A stretch of DNA of 64,000 nt, taken from Podospora pseudocomata. Its lineage: Eukaryota > Ascomycota > Sordariomycetes > Sordariales > Podosporaceae. The number at the start of each line of letters is the position of its first letter. Position 1 is the stretch's first letter. This document shows positions 42,614 through 53,637 of this stretch, in pieces. The position numbers and the translations under genes were made by a program. The DNA lies in the NCBI RefSeq assembly GCF_035222375.1, contig NC_085887.1, positions 1,401,501-1,465,500 on the forward strand. The letters are read 5' to 3'. Below the pieces are notes generated by a model. That model searched no databases. It had not been told where the DNA came from and worked only from the letters and a program-made list of their open reading frames with translations.

Positions 42614-45222
42614 GCGATCATCAGAATTAGATCGCTAGCATTACACTCCTGGGGAGTTCCTGTCACGGCGGTAGCGACCTGGGCTCGCTCTTTTGCATCA
42701 TCATCTCCTTTGTGCCCGCGCTCGAGACGTTTTATCACCCAACACACCCGCTCCACCTTCAAGACGCCAACGAGACCACGAGAGCATCATGTCCCCGGAT
42801 TTCTTTTCCATGGTTATGATTTTCTTCCCACGGTTTACGATTGCTGCATAGCCTCGGTTGTGGTTTTTTTCGATGGCATCTTTTTTTATTTACTCACGTT
42901 TTGGACAACTTCAGCGTTCCTCCGATACCCACAACAGTCATAGACATTGTTTGTGTCTCTTGAGAGTTGAACATCATTTTGGACAAACAACAACGAAGGA
43001 AGAGGAGCTTTACACATCGACATTTTTTATGTTTCTTTTTTTAAACTTTGATTTTATGGCGAACCGGTTCAAACAGTACGGATTATGGTTGGGATATCTC
43101 ATGCTGAACTTTTTTTGTCACCTTTCGCTCACCTCTCCACAACTTTTTTGGGGCGTTCTTTTTTTCCTGCTGTTCGGAGGCTATTTTTGTGTACCGCGCT
43201 TTTGCTGGCTTAATATCGCTTGAACCGACACCCCCTCTCCGTTCTTCGACTGAGTTGATAACACATGGGGAAAGGGAAGAAAACCTGCATTTACCACGAG
43301 AGAGAGAGGATAACGGCGGATGTCCGAATGATGGATGGGGGAACGTTTTTGGATTACCTTATTGATGCCGACATATGAGATTGTTTGTGTTTTGAAAAAG
43401 AAAAATTGGGAAAGACACGGGGAGATTGTGGAGGAGATATCATGGTTTGTTTTGTTATGATGGATGGGATGGGATTTTCTCTAGTACATTTTGTTGAGTT
43501 ATGTTATCTTTCGACGGGGAGGCAAAGGGGAGCTGGAGGGCTTGATTAACATCGGCTCTTGGTTCTCCCAGACGGTGAAGGGGTAGGGCATCCGCCAGGA
43601 AAGTCGTCATCGATGTTGATTGACTGACTCTGGCTGGAAGACTGGACCTTGGTACCGCCGTCGTTCTTTGACCTACCCTGGAGGAGAAGGTCTGTGTACA
43701 TACGGACGATAAAAAAAACATTAGGAAATTGAGATTATCGGATCTCTGTATTGTTTCTCTTGCTGCCTGTGCTATTATCGTTGCCGTGACGCCTGTACTT
43801 GTGCCACTATCACCGTCGACACCGTTACCTAACCGACAACGGATCAGAATATCACTTCTCCAACGCAAACCGACCGTCAATCAAGATCCACAAACGGTAG
43901 CAACCCGATCTCCCCGTTTAACAAGATCTACTAAAACCCACACAAAGTATCATCACTTGTCAAAATAAGATGATCCAACCGGAAAAGCTTGATTGACTAA
44001 CTAGGGCCCAGGGAACCGAAAACTGTCGTGTGTTCCATCAGTTCTCACGACAGCATTACTTACACACTCAATCTATTGTCTTCCCGTTCAATCATCAAAC
44101 CCTGGCCAAGAATAAACAGCCGGAAACAAAACCAACCCTGGTCTGTAAAGCCCAAGAATAGAAACCAACTACCTTCTTCCCCCCGGTTTCAACGGTGCCC
44201 AACCCTCTCTCCTCCCCGCTCCCTCGCTGCCTTATTCGTTCGTTCGTCTTACCTCTTTTAAGAAACCGGTCAACCTTCTGGCTCGGAAAGCTTCCACGTC
44301 CGCGCGCTAACAACGGATAGAAAATGGGTTACATGCACGTCATGTTTCGGGTGGTGTGATGGGAGGTAACGTGGAGATGATCATACCTATCTGGACGACT
44401 GTTATGGATGGGACGGCTGCTTATAAACAAGAATCCTCCACTTCCTTCGAGCACCATCCACGTTTTCCTTCTAGCGTCTTCTTGCATGGGCTTCTTCCAA
44501 GAATACCATCCCCATTCCTCATCCTTGCTTTGCTGTGCACTGCTTACCATTGAGGACGTGAGTCTTATTTTTTTTCTGAGGTGATACGAAAGAACAACGC
44601 AATGCCTAGTTGAGCGTTATGGGATAGTACTGTATGAAAAGAGGGGAGGAGAGGGCTTTGAGTGGCTCGGTGCCCGACCAGATGGGGGGTTCTAGGGGGG
44701 GAAGTCTGGCATGTGATTTCAGTCCAGCTTTTCAGGATCGGGCCGGGGATCGGACTGGAGAGAGTGGAAGATATCCGAGTACGGGTTCGGACATCGTGTC
44801 TAATCTTTAAAGTCCTCATCATCTACCTTGGTTTGGCTTGTCTAGTTGCAGGTGAGAGGATCGAGCGGAGCACTCCGTCCGGAACATCTTAACGTGATAT
44901 CGCAGTAGGTAGGTAGTTTGAGCTTTAACGTATCATCAACCACTATACAAGTGGTGGATTTCAAGAAACACAACCGATACCGAGCCCCTCTCTCTGCCCT
45001 GCCTCATCTAACTCGATCAGTTCGTTGCCTCTTCCTTCACCCTCTTCACGCTCCTTCCCTCACCCCCTTTCAACGCTCCTTCCCCGACCGCACCACTACA
45101 ACCCAGCGACTTCTCTCCTTCCTCGGTAATCACAGCTCCTTCCTTGCAAACCTTGTACCACCTTTCCGAACTACTTCCCAACAACAACATCAATTAACTG
45201 CTTCTACGGTAGCAATCCTAAC
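42614..45222. other. Gene-free stretch before the tRNA-derived cluster
   Basis: No coding sequence is recognisable over 2.6 kb. The left end is probably the T-rich 3' UTR of the 41706 gene. A GTAGGTAGGTAG motif lies at about 44906-44917. The composition turns AT-richer towards the right. Confidence 0.55.
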
Positions 45223-45259
45223 AACCTTGGAGACCCAGGTTCGAATCCTGGTGCGAGGA
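45223..45259 (+). repeat. tRNA-derived 3' half fragment
   Basis: GACCCAGGTTCGAATCCTGG is a complete T-arm with 5-bp stem and perfect B-box GGTTCGAATCC, followed by TGCGAGGA like an acceptor strand. The downstream TCTTTTGCTTTTTG is nearly identical to the flank after the element at 47221, so this is a piece of the same duplicated unit. No matching 5' half is present. Confidence 0.5.
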
Positions 45260-46220
45260 AATCTCTTTTGCTTTTTGTTCTCATTTGGTCAGTAGCTATC
45301 TGTCCTTGCAGATAGAGGTGGACGTGAGAGGAAGGGAGGAATGCTGATTTTTGGGCCCCTGGAAGTTTCTCGGGATTTGCTGCAGCAGGCGTGAGCTTTT
45401 TCTCGCTGGGTGAATATCACTCCTTCATGAGAACTGTGTGAGAAGTGACGGAGGATGGTCTGTTCATTGGTGTTATCCTGCCTCTTGATATTCGAATTTT
45501 ATGGTTTTCCCTGGTGGTTTATCCGGTGATTCTGTTGTGTCCTGTGTGCCAAAATTGTTGGTCAACAAACCACCACTCCTTGCCAGCATATGTCCTTGAT
45601 TTCGCAGCAGTCACCGTTGTCGGTTTGTATGCCCTAAGAGCAACAATGTGCCATGGCAAATCAATGGCGTTCTTCTGTTCTGGAAAGTCTGGCCTCACAC
45701 TTCCTCCGCTCAGCTCCCACCTGTCCTTCCGCTCCTTCGCCTCTCCGACTGCCTTCCCCCGCATGGATCTCTTGTCTAAGAAACCGCCCCCCTCCCCCTC
45801 CCTTAATATACCTCCGGACAACACATTAATCTTTTGCTTCTTTGACAACGCACGTCGTGATGTGGGATGTCATCTTTTGCCTGATGTTGTTGGGCACAGT
45901 GTACTGTTTTGGACCTATGTGTTCTTGTAATTAGAATATGCTAGCTCAGTACTTGATCTTTCTCTACGTGACATCGGACCTTGAATCACTCTTCCCTTGC
46001 AATGGCATCCATAACGGCAGCCTGATCTTCAAGAGCTCCATGCCTGAACGAGCACGCCATCGACACCTTCCCTGAGTAACCACCAAAGTGAGCTCCTGAC
46101 TGTTCCCTGGGTACTACACCCCCGAGTACCTTCCCCTCTACCGCACACATCCCCGGGCCTTCCCCAGGATACACCAATCTCCTTTCTGTCTCACCTTCCA
46201 TCAAAGCAGAACAAAAACCA

Positions 46221-46340
46221 GTCGGTGTGGTATAGTGGTTAGCATCACATGATGTATGGCCGTTCGAATTAGTTGCTTGCAGCTGTGTTGTATTCCTATC
46301 CTGCCTCATCGGGGCCCGGGTTCGACTCCTGGCATGGGCA
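46221..46340 (+). tRNA. tRNA-like element with hairpin-interrupted anticodon arm (copy 1)
   Basis: The 5' part GTCGGTGTGGTATAGTGGTTAGCAT carries a D-arm and A-box much like tRNA-Gly. The 3' part CCCGGGTTCGACTCCTGG is a T-arm with a B-box, followed by CATGGGC and discriminator A. The acceptor strands pair at six of seven positions. Between CACATGATG and CTCATCGG lies a ~50-nt insert containing GTTCGAATTA. No U33-anticodon loop can be placed, so isotype is not assigned. TTTT for Pol III termination lies 10 nt downstream. Either a divergent intron-containing tRNA or, more likely, a tRNA-derived repeat. Confidence 0.45.
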
Positions 46341-46606
46341 GACATTGAACTTTTGCTTGTGGCTATCTTTGGGTGTATGGGTTAGACCGTGGTTGATGCT
46401 TTTTGAGGGAAGAGAGAGGCTTGAAGTTACACACTGTCGTTTGTTGTGACTGACTCCATCTTCTTACCCGGCCCCTAGGTAGTTCCGTCTCTCTACACAC
46501 CCACCCTCACCTCACCACTCTTCCCTCCAGCATCACCTCCCCCTTCCTCCAATCACATCAACCCATGGGCTTTCCCACTTCCCATCAGAGAGAGATCAAA
46601 TCGTCA

Positions 46607-46731
46607 GCCTGTGTGGTGCAGTGGTTTTCATTCCATGAGGAGGTAATTTGAAGCGGGTTGTGGGATTTATCGAGTGTTGAATTACTTAGCTCCCTACCTC
46701 ATGGGGCTCAGGCTCGATTCCTGGCGCGGCA
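46607..46731 (+). tRNA. tRNA-like element with hairpin-interrupted anticodon arm (copy 2)
   Basis: Begins GCCTGTGTGGTGCAGTGGTT (acceptor strand, A-box) and ends with a T-arm (TCAGG, loop CTCGATT, CCTGG) then CGCGGCA, one base short of the acceptor strand in copy 3. The anticodon arm is replaced by CCATGAGG paired with CCTCATGG, extended by GTAATT with AATTAC. The shortened acceptor suggests decay. The isotype is not assigned. Confidence 0.4.
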
Positions 46732-47220
46732 CAGCAGCAGGAGTTGATCATGTTTTGTCGTTCTTGGGTTTTGCTTTTCTTGTTGCTGTTCGAGTATGCT
46801 TTTTGGCTTGTGCAATCTTGACATACTGCTACTGGATGAGGGGATGTAAAGATCGCGGTGGTGGATGTTGCGGAGGAAGTTGAGAGGTGATGGTGAACTG
46901 TAGATAGTCATTTTTGGTCAGGTAGGTAGGGGGTGATGACATTCTCGATGATGTCTTTCTCGGCGCTCGTGCGGATGGCCGGCTTTGAACAAGCACACAT
47001 ACAATCTCTCTATATTTACCCCTTCATACCTTTGATGTCCAGAAATCCCCAACGAGCCACCATCTCAGCCAACTCTCCCTATCCCTCCTCTCCTTCCTCC
47101 TACCCCCAGGCTCCTTCCCCTTTTCAACTCTCCCCTCCGTCACCAACCCCTCCTTCCTCCAGGCAGGGACCTACCTACATCATCCCCATCTCTTACACAC
47201 TTGCCAACAGAAAACCAAAA

Positions 47221-47388
47221 GCCCGTGGGGTGTAGTGGTTGCATTCCATGAGGTGGGAATTTATATAGGCGTTCCGGATCAGCGTCCAGCTTCCAGCGTT
47301 CGAATTACATGAAACCCATAAAGAAAGAGAAAAAAATGATCCAAGCTTCCTATCTCATGGGGCCCAGGTTCGACCCCTGGTGCGGGCA
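47221..47388 (+). tRNA. tRNA-like element with hairpin-interrupted anticodon arm (copy 3, best preserved)
   Basis: GCCCGTG at the start pairs over seven positions (two G-U) with TGCGGGC at the end, followed by discriminator A. The D-arm is GTGT/GCAT around AGTGGTT, and the T-arm is CCAGG/CCTGG with loop TTCGACC. The anticodon stem CCATG/CATGG is extended to CCATGAG/CTCATGG and encloses about 95 nt, including GTTCGAATTA. The expected U33 is a G, so a normal anticodon loop is not formed. TTTT follows about 16 nt downstream. Pol III could transcribe it, but function as a tRNA is doubtful. Confidence 0.45.
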
Positions 47389-47725
47389 TACTTAGTAGGC
47401 CAATCTTTTGCTTTTTGGGGAGTTGATTTTGGTGATGATGTCGAGGGGTTGGTTAGATTGGGGATTGGTGGGAGAAAAGGGGGTAGGAAAGGGGTTGGTG
47501 TTGAGATTTACCAATAACAAAACACAAGATTGAATAGGCACCTAACGTTGGTACAAATGGTAGTTGGCGTTGATGTAGTGAGGTACTTTTCCAGCTATAA
47601 TTCCAGTCACCTGAATTTCAAGTGTTGTATATATATCAATTGAAAGAGATTATGCGGTATTTCAAGCTATACGTTACAAGGTTACCTGGGTGGGAATGTT
47701 TGGGGTTGGTAAGTTCCGTACATGT
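47389..47725. other. AT-rich spacer
   Basis: Between the last tRNA-like element and the decayed ankyrin gene. I see nothing in it beyond the shared TTTTGCTTTTTG flank at its left end. Confidence 0.5.
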
Positions 47726-49628
47726 CTAGTGTACTCTCCCTTCCCTCACGTCACGGTCTGAACGGCCGTTAAGACTATTATGTGACTCTGTAAGCGTCAT
47801 TATGAGTGATTCAATCACTGTGATGGATGTTGTTTCCTCCCATTTAATCGCGCATGGATTGCTCTTCAGATAGTCCAACTCTTGCTCCAGAATTATGACA
47901 CCACCGGGTGGATGAGATGCGATGTCCCAATGACCGTATTCGAGTGCCATTCCCAGTGGCGATTGAAACGAGCCACCGTCTCCGAACACCCAGAGAGTCA
48001 GGTTCAACCTGCGCGAAGCCACAGCTTCATGTTTGATGAATAGTTTCAACAACTTTCGTATGCGAGTTGTAGACAGCGAGAGCAGGCGGGGTATAGGTTA
48101 ACCCTTTGTGAGCTACGTCTTGAAGACGGCCCCCGGTACTGATGCCGAATGTAAGTCAGTTTCGACCTGGCTCAAAAGTTTCTGAACAGTTTCGAGGTGA
48201 CCCAAGGCAGCAGCCGCACCTAAAGGAGTCCAGCTTGAGCCGTACTTAGGATCATCGACTTGAATGTTTGGACTCGCTTCGTGTGCTTGATAGAGTGCCC
48301 TGGGCAGAACCTCATTGTCGCTACCTCGCTCTATAATTGACTTGGTGAGATGTGGAAATCCCCCTGCAGCTACCCATTCGAGTGCGCTGCTTGCTGGAAC
48401 AGGGGACTCCAACTCATGATCTTTGAGCATCTGAGTTATAGTATCGTACAGAAGGGAAAGTGACCTCCAAAACTCTGTGGCTGGAGAATAATATCGAGAC
48501 ATGGACTCGAGAGCGAAGAATCTAGGATCAAGAATTGCTCGCAGAGCTTCCCAGTGCTTCCCGTCAACCAGGATCTGTAAAGGCGATATGCCATCTGCAC
48601 CTCGCATCATCACAGCATGCATAAGTGGTTGAGCTGGGGAATCCTTGCCGGTGAATGTCGAACCCATAAACGTGTAAGAAAAACTTGGTATTTCCCTTCC
48701 GCCCAGCGACATGGAGGGCAGTATCCCTGCGTTGATGTTCAGTGGACGGTAGTAGTAGAAGGCTGAACCATTCGTGTGGGAAGGCAAAACTCCCAATACG
48801 CGGCGTTGTCCAACCTTAAGGCGCCGGCAAGGTCAGGAGACATCCTGTACCAGTGATCCTCGTGCTCTTTGTTAGGTTCCCAGATAATTATCCCATCAAG
48901 TGCTGCTCGGCACGTCAGATCGAACCATCCTCTCAACACTGCCTCAGGCACCTGGCCAACCACGTGTCCAACCGTGAACTTGGACTCATACATGGGCGCC
49001 ATGTTGTATCTTCTCCGGAAGCAAGAAGAATTCTGGTAGTATCTTGATCCCTCGTCGGAAAAGCCCATGACAACGCGGTACACCCGTATTTGTCCTTGTC
49101 ATTTATGGTAGTTTTGGCTTCTTCATACGCCAATAACGTGGTGACCACATAACATCGGTTTAGATGTCGGACCGTTCATGGCATCATCAAGTGCAGTCCG
49201 TCCAGACTTGTCTTTGGCAGTAATGTTGATGCCACCGTTGCACAAGGTCTCCACTACTTCCATAGATCCAGATAGCGCTGCCAGATGTAGAGCTGTCTTC
49301 CCATGATTGTCAACCAGATTGATGGACAATCCCCGTTGCTCCAGAAACAATTTGACAACTCTCTCGTGTGGGAATTAAATGCAGCCACATGAGTGGCGGC
49401 CATTCCTGTCTGGTCTTTGATGTTAATGTCGGTGCGTTCAAGGTCCTTCATGACTTGTTCGACATTGCCGTCGGCGGCTGAAGTCTGCAGACTCTTTTTG
49501 GCCCTTTTCGGCACTCTGGGTAATCTGTAACGTGCGATAATGGGAGAGGATTTGAACCAGGCTGGGAGAATGGGCATGTTGCTCGAGGTTTGTGTAATAC
49601 CTAAGATAGACAAGTGCCAGGTAGCCAA
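47726..49628 (-). pseudogene. Decayed ankyrin-repeat gene
   Basis: On the minus strand, reading from 49628 down, ankyrin-type units appear in successive frames: AAFNSHTREL after NIKDQTGMAATHV near 49380, then VDNHGKTALHLAALSGSMEVV and DKSGRTALDDAMNG around 49170-49310, KDKYGCTALSWAF near 49090, and further down SWTPLGAAAALGHLETVQKLL near 48170-48230. Each lies in an open piece of roughly 70-230 codons, and continuity between pieces needs frame changes near 49375, 49135, 49080, 48770 and 48070. Several frame breaks over one repeat protein indicate a pseudogene rather than introns, since consensus splice signals are lacking at most joints. The central part (AALDGIIIWEPNKEHEDHWY, RSLSLLYDTITQMLKD) is not ankyrin and I do not recognise it. 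Fungal NLR-like and other expanded families carry such arrays. Confidence 0.65.
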
Positions 49629-50194
49629 AAGTGAATCCCTACCTTTTTTATCGAAAAGTCTGGAAGAATGGGAGTAATGATAATGTCTGGCGAGTATACT
49701 AACTTGAGGGCGAGACAGGGAGACATCGAGGACGATAAGGTGCTCTGTCAGATAGGTAGAAGGTGGTTGAGCTAGTAATAACGGGCTTGGCCCTCAACCA
49801 CCAAGCCACATCGATTGTTGGGCATCAGTCATTCTTACGCCAGCCGCTCATGCATGATAGGCCCTCTCGAAGTATGAGACTTTGATCAGGCTAGAATATT
49901 ATCGGAATCATGGCTGAATAGCTACCTATCCAGCTGGGCACAGCCATCTCTCCCTCATCACCCATGCTGATCCGCCTTTCGAGCCAAACTGGTTGAATGA
50001 TCTATACACAGAGCCTGCGTTTGGAGCATCATCGTATCTTTGCCCAATACTACCCTCTCGCGAATAATGGAACAGGTCGGTTGGCAACCAAATTCTAACC
50101 ACCGCGGAGCATTCGACATCATTCAGAGCTGTGCCATCACAGTCTTCGCCTGTACCTGGACTGTTCAACATCTACATGTCCCTGGACATAACAT
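49629..50194. other. Spacer in decayed region
   Basis: No recognisable coding sequence. Some of it may be the former promoter or 5' part of the ankyrin gene. Confidence 0.45.
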
Positions 50195-51368
50195 ATGGTG
50201 GCGTCATCATTAGAGAGCTCACAAGCTTTCGAGGCTGCCTCGGACGCTTCTCAAAATGACACGAGAACTTTCACGCCTGTACTCGGCAGCCACCTGGCGC
50301 ACAATCTTGATCAATTCGAGAAACTTCAGGTCAGCGAGGATGATATTAAAGACAAGGGCAAGTCGGACAACTTTTTCCAAGGCGGTTGCCATGCTGCAGG
50401 TTCTGCAACTTGTACTCTCTCTTATTGCGCGCCATTTTCGGGGGCTCCCATTTGCGCAACTGGAAACACTGACCCTGGCGATTGCTATCTGTGGTGTTGG
50501 CACTTGGATCGCATATTGGTGCAAACCTAGGGCTGTCTCAGTACCTATCAAGCTTGAACTTCGCCCAGCCTCAGACGATGAGGGGGTAGTTAGAAGTCTA
50601 GAGGGACCTTCCAGGGGAAATGAATCGGGGAGAGAGAATGCTGTCCAGAAGAAGCATGTGGATTCCGGTATCAAGTCGAGAGGGGGGCCCTTCTGGTACG
50701 TGGAATGGCGTACAGGTCAACGGGGATCAACAGGATTCCACCGAGGACCAAATTAGGGACGACAAAACCCGTAAATCGAAGCAGGAGACTGGCTATCCCG
50801 AGTTTGATCCGAACGAAAGGTGTTTGATAGCTTTTGGGGTTCTGACCGGTATTCGGGAGGAGAGAACTAGGGGGTTGCCTGAGCGAGTGCCAAATGACAG
50901 CGTGCCAGCCCGCTCGTTAGCTGTTGGGGAAACACACAGTCTTACAAACGTCTTGACTTTTACTTCAGACCGTGTTTGGTAGCTTGCTTCTGTCTTGGTA
51001 AAGACGAGAATACCACGGTCCGCGACTTGAGGCTTGAAACAATCCCGAATTATATCCAGATCATGGCCAATTTCAGGAGGGAAATTCCACCTCAATACGC
51101 GCTACAGTTCGAAACCCTGGCGGATCTTGTGAAAGGTAAGGGAACAAGGAAAATGGTCGGGAAAGCAGCCAGGACCAATGTCTACCCTAGAAATATGATG
51201 CACGGTGCGGTTAACCTATCTATTTTATTTTTATTTCACTGTTATTGTTTACTGCGTTGCACGGTTGGTGGTTGTTGGTGTAGGGTTGTTAAGCTTACGA
51301 TCTATGCCGGATGGCGTCTATGTGATAACTTGGACAAAGTATATTCCCTCAACCTTTTAGATGAATGA
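50195..51368 (+). pseudogene. Relic of a fungal multi-pass membrane protein
   Basis: The piece DIKDKGKSDNFFQ near 50340-50385 continues in another frame as MLQVLQLVLSLIARHFRGLP and FAQLETLTLAIAICGVGTWI, ending YWCKPRAVSVPIKLE near 50555. That pattern (ARxxxGLPxxQLExxTLAxAxCxxxTYxxYWxKP) is one I associate with a large fungal family of uncharacterised membrane proteins. A further piece around 50976-51200 (ARTNVYPRNMMHGAVNLSILF) could be the downstream part of the same protein. At least one frame change near 50385 and the lack of an intact frame argue for a pseudogene. Family membership is from memory of the motif and only moderately sure. Confidence 0.45.
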
Positions 51369-52553
51369 CTTGGGCTTCAGAGAAAGAAAAAGGTGACTCG
51401 AAGGGTCGAGTGTGGGTGTATAGAGCATGGAACTCTTTTTTCTGTTTCTCCTCGGTTCAGGTAGATGAGCTTTTAGCCAATACCTCAACTCCGGTCAAAC
51501 AATAGAATACTGCTATTGGGGGCCAGTTGAACCTTGTTCGCCCTACTTATCCAAGCTGATGGACTATTCTATGACCTCGTGCAAGTGCCAAATGGTACAC
51601 TATACTCTAGAGATTTGGTATCTCTGAAGATAAACTACCAGTCCTTGTAGAACTGCGAATAGGATAGCAACAACTCAATATCCAACACCACCATAATTCT
51701 CTTATTTCGCTGACATTGCTCATAACAACAAATCCCACAACAAAGAACCATGAGCTTCTCTTTAGATACTGGTCTAATTGAGACATAGATAGGTCATTAC
51801 CATGCCCAGCATCCCCAAACTCACCCTAAGAACCTATTCATACTTCCCAGTACCTCTAGAATATCTTCCGGCATTATCTATTTGTTTCCTACCCCCCGTC
51901 AAATTCTGTTCCTCCTTCTCGCCTCCCCTTCTCCCCTACTATCCACGCTTCTTTCTTCTCCACTCCCCCCATTCTACAGCTGGTTCGCCAGATATATACC
52001 CCCCTCTTTTTATCCCCGTTTTGATAAGATGAAAACAAGCATAACTTCCACATAATGTAATGGTCTGATATCTCAGGGGTTTCCCCAACAACTTCTGATC
52101 TCTATCAGACCCAAGTTCCTGGCATGAATCACACAATTGCTCCTGGCACTCTCTCTTTTGACTGCTATTGCTACCAACACTGGTCTGTTGACACGTCAAT
52201 TGCAGGCACTCTTCACTCCAGCCGCAAAAATAACCTCAGGACGGGAGCGCGAGAGAGAGATATTGTCCAACACTACATCTAACCCCCACCACAGTCCCAG
52301 CACTACTTAGATCCGGCTAACCACCCCCACAGCGTGACGCTCAACAAAGCACGTATAAAAGTAGAATCTCAATATTTTCCCATGACCCCCCTTCAAACGC
52401 CAGCCTACCTGCCTACCTAACAAACTCGTAGGAACCAAAAGCTCCGAAACGGATACACTGACTGCTGTAGTTGAATAAGTCCCCACCTATCAATACACCT
52501 CTCCTCTTCCCTCCCCCTTTAACTCCCTCCCCATACCACACCATTTCTCTTCT
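51369..52553. other. AT-rich spacer before YIP4
   Basis: No recognisable gene. A CCTACCTGCCTACCTAA motif lies at about 52402-52420. The right end is CT-rich and is the probable 3' UTR of the Yip1-domain gene. Confidence 0.5.
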
Positions 52554-53637
52554 TCAAGAGATAAAACACAAACACCCCAACCCCAAATAAAACACCGCCA
52601 ACGGATACACCGCCAACCCAACCCGATTCTTCACCACCCCGCTACCCCCCAGAATACTCACCCCCGCCGCCAAACTCCACCCAACCAACACCAAATAAAC
52701 CGGAATCCTCGCAATCCAAATCAGACTCACAGCCGACAGCAACGCGGCAATGACGAGCGGAAAGAGGGTATACCCAATGATACAGACACTCTGCGCAAAA
52801 GATCTGTTCTCATGTCAGCCATTCCCCCTCTCAACAACAACAACAACAGCAACCCCAAAAAGAGCAGTACTCACATATTTCCCCCCAACAACCTTATCTG
52901 GACCGTAACAACCCCCATCCCAACCCAAACCATAGCGAAAACCCCACTAAACACCACCTCCCTCTGCTGCTCCCTACTCTTCAAGCTCAGCAGCGTCGAC
53001 AGCAAAAGACAAAACACCAACGGCCCCCACAAATCCCAATCCCTCAGCCCGCTGCTCATGTGGTTGTTGCTCAGCAAGCTATCCGCGTCCATCGCCCTTG
53101 ACGCTAAACCAACAATTTCCTCCCTTGCCTGGGCCAAGCGCAAGTTTCTGACGTCCGAAATCGAGGACATGGACCCGCCAAAGAGGTACTTTGGGTACAG
53201 GACTTCTTTCAGCTTGGACCAGATGGCGGAGAGATCCCTAAGGAGGGTGGCGGAGACGGGCTCGTCGATTGTGTTTAGGGGTGCGGCGCGGTCTTCACCT
53301 GATAAACCCCAGCGGGAGGAGAGGGCTGTGGCGGTTTGGGAGGCGGAGGTGATGCTGCCTTGGGGGAGGGGGCGGGATGTAGAGGAAGAGGGGGCTAGGG
53401 GGTCGTCGAAGGAGTTGAGGTCCGCTGTACGAAGAGAAGGAAAACAAAAAAAGGTTAGTAATGAGAGGGGGGAAACGGGTGAAAGGGGTGAAAGGGGTGA
53501 AAGGGGTGAAAGGGGGGAAAGGGGGAGGAAGGGGGGTTACCATCATCGGGATCGATCAAATCGTGGATATCCTCGTCGTTGTTCTCGAGGTCGATTTGGG
53601 GGGTGGATTGGTAGTGGCTTCTGTTCGGGGCCGCCAT
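52554..53637 (-). CDS. YIP4: Yip1-domain Golgi membrane protein (Yip4/YIPF6-like)
   Basis: Three exons, 53637-53541, 53424-52875 and 52803-52554, give 298 residues. The N-terminal ~140 residues are hydrophilic and acidic (IDLENNDEDIHDLIDPDD). The Yip1 domain follows: LKEVLYPKYLFG, then RDWDLWGPLVFCLLLSTLLSL, where the DLWGPL motif is diagnostic of YIPF6/Yip4. Five hydrophobic segments follow (VFSGVFAMVWVGMGVVTVQI, SFAQSVCIIGYTLFPLVIAA and a last pair ending YLGLGCLCFIS). Yip1-family proteins bind Rab GTPases and act in ER-Golgi and intra-Golgi traffic. The first intron carries a 9-bp minisatellite. The start at MAAPNRSHYQ is the first ATG and the length suits the family. Confidence 0.88.
53477..53518. 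repeat. 9-bp minisatellite inside YIP4 intron 1
   Basis: About four to five tandem copies of GAAAGGGGT (CTTTCACCC-type on the coding strand) lie inside the 116-nt first intron of the Yip1-domain gene, making up about a third of it. Confidence 0.85.

Noticed and set aside
45150-45259. Complete tRNA gene ending at 45259
   Set aside because: The T-arm is perfect, but no D-arm or anticodon stem pairs upstream; only the 3' half is present.
49926-50171. Minus-strand frame of 81 codons as an independent small gene
   Set aside because: No homology that I recognise, located between two pseudogenes; insufficient support.
53477-53518. Tandem 9-bp repeat as a CRISPR-like array
   Set aside because: No spacers; it is a minisatellite inside a eukaryotic intron.
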